In this document: positions 62,259 through 64,000 of the stretch, one piece after another | How positions within the stretch are numbered: position 1 is the stretch's first letter | Layout: each line of letters starts with the position of its first letter | DNA from: CAVSRC01 sp963743015 | GTDB lineage: Bacteria > Pseudomonadota > Alphaproteobacteria > Rhizobiales > Kaistiaceae | NCBI GenBank assembly: GCA_963743015.1 | Contig: CAVUOD010000014.1 | Span: 62,001-126,000 of the forward strand | Length of the DNA stretch: 64,000 nt | Direction: 5' to 3' | Made by a program: the position numbers and the translations under genes | Notes under the pieces: generated by a model | Database searches by the model: none | What the model saw: the letters and a program-made list of their open reading frames with translations, nothing else | What the model was told of the DNA's origin: nothing

Positions 62259-64000
62259 TCATTCGGCCGGCACACTGGGTGGCGTGCGCGCCACCAGCCC
62301 GTGCAGCCAGTGGCCGAACCTGTTCGCGGTGCGGCTCACGTCCTCCATATAGAGATAGATCACCGGCGTGATGAACAGCGTCAGCGCCTGGGAAACGATC
62401 AGTCCGCCGACCACCGCCACGCCGAGCGGCTGACGCAGCTCCGAGCTCGCACCGACGGCAAGCGCAATCGGCAGCGCCCCCATGATCGCCGCCATTGTCG
62501 TCATCATGATCGGCCGGAAACGGATCAGACAGGCGGCGCGGATCGCCTCCCTGGGCGTGGCGCCGGCGCGCTGACGCACGAGCGCGAAGTCGATCATCAT
62601 GATCGCGTTCTTCTTGACGATGCCGATCAGCATCAGCATGCCGATCATGGCGATGACGTCGACGTCGAAATGGAAGAGGCGCAACGTTATGAGCGCACCG
62701 GCTGCGGCCGCCGGCAGGCCGGTCAGGATGGTCAGCGGGTGGATGAAGCTTTCGTAGAGGATGCCGAGCACGATGTAGATGGTCAGCACCGCGGCAAGCA
62801 GCAGCAGTCCCTGGTTGGCGGCGGCATCCTGGAACACCTGCGCGGTGCCGGCAAAGCCGGTGGTGATGGTCGGTGGCAAGGCGAGTTGGCGACGGATGAC
62901 GTCCATCTGGTCGGTCGCCTGGCCGAGCGACTCGCCGGCGGGCAGGTTGAAGGAGATGGTCACCGCCGGCAGCTGTCCCTGCTGGTTGACCGAGAGCAGC
63001 CCGGCGACCCGCTCGACATGGGCAAAGGCGGAAAGCGGCACCAGCTTTCCGGTCGCCGGCGCGCGCACCTTGAGGGTGTTGAGCATGTCCGCCGTCCACG
63101 GCAGCGTCGGATCATATTCGACGATCACCGGATAGCTGTCGCCGGTCTTGAAGATGGTCGAGGCCTGGTTCGAGCCGAAGCCGGCATAGAGCGAATTGCG
63201 CAGCTGTTCGCTGGTAATGCCGAGCATGGCGGCGCGGTCGCGATCGACCACCAGTTCCGCCTGCGGTGCGTTGTCCTGCACGTCGCTGGTGACGTCGGCG
63301 AAGTGCGCGTCGCGCTTCATCGCATCTTCGATCTTGCTGGCCCAGGAGAGCAGCTCCGTGCGGTCGATGCCCTGTACGACGAACTGATAGGTGCTCGCCG
63401 ATTCCCGGCCGCCGATGCGCAGGTTCTGCACCGGCGTGACGAAGCTCGAAATGCCGGCGATGCGGCCGAGCGAGCCCCTGAGATCGTTGAGGATTGCGGA
63501 CAGCGCCGGCCGCTCGTTCTTCGGCTTCAGCTCGACGAACATGTGCCCGGTGTTGGCGGTCGAGGCGCCGAAGCCGCCGCCGACCACCGAGGCGACATGC
63601 GCCACATAGGACTTGGCCTGCAGCGCCTTTTCGACCTTGTCCTGCAGCGCCAGCATGTCCTTGAAGGAGATGTCCTGGCGCGCCTCGGTGGAGACCGATA
63701 GCTGGCCGATGTCTTCCTGCGGCAGGAAGCCCTTGGGCGAGGTCTGGAAGAGCCAGATGCTGGCCGCGACCGTGGCGAAGAAGATGAGCAGCACCACGGG
63801 CCGGAAGCGCAGACCGAGATCCAGCAGCCAGCGATAGGCCGCCAGCAGGCGCGTCTCGTGGTGCTCGCCGTGGCCGGCAGCGGGTGCTCCTGCCCGCTTC
63901 GGCGAAAGCCGCGCGGCGAGCATCGGCGTCAGCGTCAGCGACACCAGCGACGAGGCGATGATCGAGATCGTCACCACCATGGCAAATTCGTTGAAGATGC
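62259..64000 (-). CDS. RND multidrug efflux inner-membrane subunit, C-terminal part (partial)
   Basis: The last 580 residues of an AcrB/MdtB-type proton-driven efflux pump; the 5' end lies beyond the right edge. Visible: the end of the first membrane half (VVTISIIASSLVSLTLTPML), helix 7 (FRPVVLLIFFATVAASIWLF), the large second periplasmic loop with porter subdomains, then helices 8-12 (LTIYIVLGILYESFIHPLTI; IAMIGMLMLIGIVKKNAIMM; PIMMTTMAAIMGALPIALAV). It would pair with a periplasmic adaptor gene, not in this window. The C-terminus ends TPPSVPAE. Confidence 0.94.
   Translation of the reverse strand, partial: IFNEFAMVVTISIIASSLVSLTLTPMLAARLSPKRAGAPAAGHGEHHETRLLAAYRWLLDLGLRFRPVVLLIFFATVAASIWLFQTSPKGFLPQEDIGQLSVSTEARQDISFKDMLALQDKVEKALQAKSYVAHVASVVGGGFGASTANTGHMFVELKPKNERPALSAILNDLRGSLGRIAGISSFVTPVQNLRIGGRESASTYQFVVQGIDRTELLSWASKIEDAMKRDAHFADVTSDVQDNAPQAELVVDRDRAAMLGITSEQLRNSLYAGFGSNQASTIFKTGDSYPVIVEYDPTLPWTADMLNTLKVRAPATGKLVPLSAFAHVERVAGLLSVNQQGQLPAVTISFNLPAGESLGQATDQMDVIRRQLALPPTITTGFAGTAQVFQDAAANQGLLLLAAVLTIYIVLGILYESFIHPLTILTGLPAAAAGALITLRLFHFDVDVIAMIGMLMLIGIVKKNAIMMIDFALVRQRAGATPREAIRAACLIRFRPIMMTTMAAIMGALPIALAVGASSELRQPLGVAVVGGLIVSQALTLFITPVIYLYMEDVSRTANRFGHWLHGLVARTPPSVPAE

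Overview
The window looks like a chromosomal segment of a high-GC alphaproteobacterium of the order Hyphomicrobiales (Rhizobiales). The evidence is the gene content and order feuP-feuQ-ccmI-ccmE-ccmF-ccmH-degP-response regulator-sensor kinase-glnE, a PleC-like kinase, a CtrA-type site, and many short Rhizobiales-style palindromic intergenic repeats. The genus cannot be named from the sequence alone.

Layout. 1-3213: a xylose operon on the minus strand (xylB, xylA and a partial sugar-phosphate isomerase). 3446-9157: aminopeptidase N, a small membrane protein and a PleC-like hybrid-sensing histidine kinase. 9175-24142: a minus-strand housekeeping block with glnE, an OmpR-type two-component pair, a Do-family protease, cytochrome c maturation genes, a surface lipoprotein, the FeuP/FeuQ two-component system and a PepSY-like protein. 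24200-61353: a gene transfer agent (GTA)-type phage cluster on the minus strand. Read in its own direction from the right end it runs small terminase, large terminase, portal, small gp3.5-like gene, prohead protease, HK97 capsid, head-tail connectors, tail tube, tail chaperones, tape measure, DUF2460, DUF2163, NlpC/P60, TIM-barrel host-contact protein, two fibre-like proteins, endolysin and holin. 62057-64000: a small membrane ORF behind a CtrA-type box, then the 3' part of an RND efflux gene.

The GTA cluster is unusual because it is not compact. Host-type cargo sits inside it. Between portal and terminase are a MarR regulator, a DMT transporter, a DUF423 protein, an aldo/keto reductase, an AraC regulator and a DUF1127 protein. 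Between portal and protease are an unknown 287-aa protein, a LysE exporter, a family-2 glycosyltransferase with a membrane partner, and two flavin oxidoreductases. An intact ppa gene lies antisense in the tail region. At these cargo borders the 3' ends of GTA genes recur as short degenerate copies (portal twice more, terminase once more, gp3.5-like once more). A LysE 3' end is also duplicated and fused to a portal remnant. MITE-like repeats sit at most of the remaining GTA gene borders. A clear sigma70-type promoter with an 18-bp perfect palindrome lies in front of the small terminase gene.

Reading-frame quality is uneven. glnE, its neighbouring kinase and degP are each interrupted by single-base frame changes, and at least seven further genes carry one or two. 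The protein sequence is conserved through each break, so sequencing or assembly error is the simplest explanation; true decay cannot be excluded. These genes are given with their whole span and flagged.
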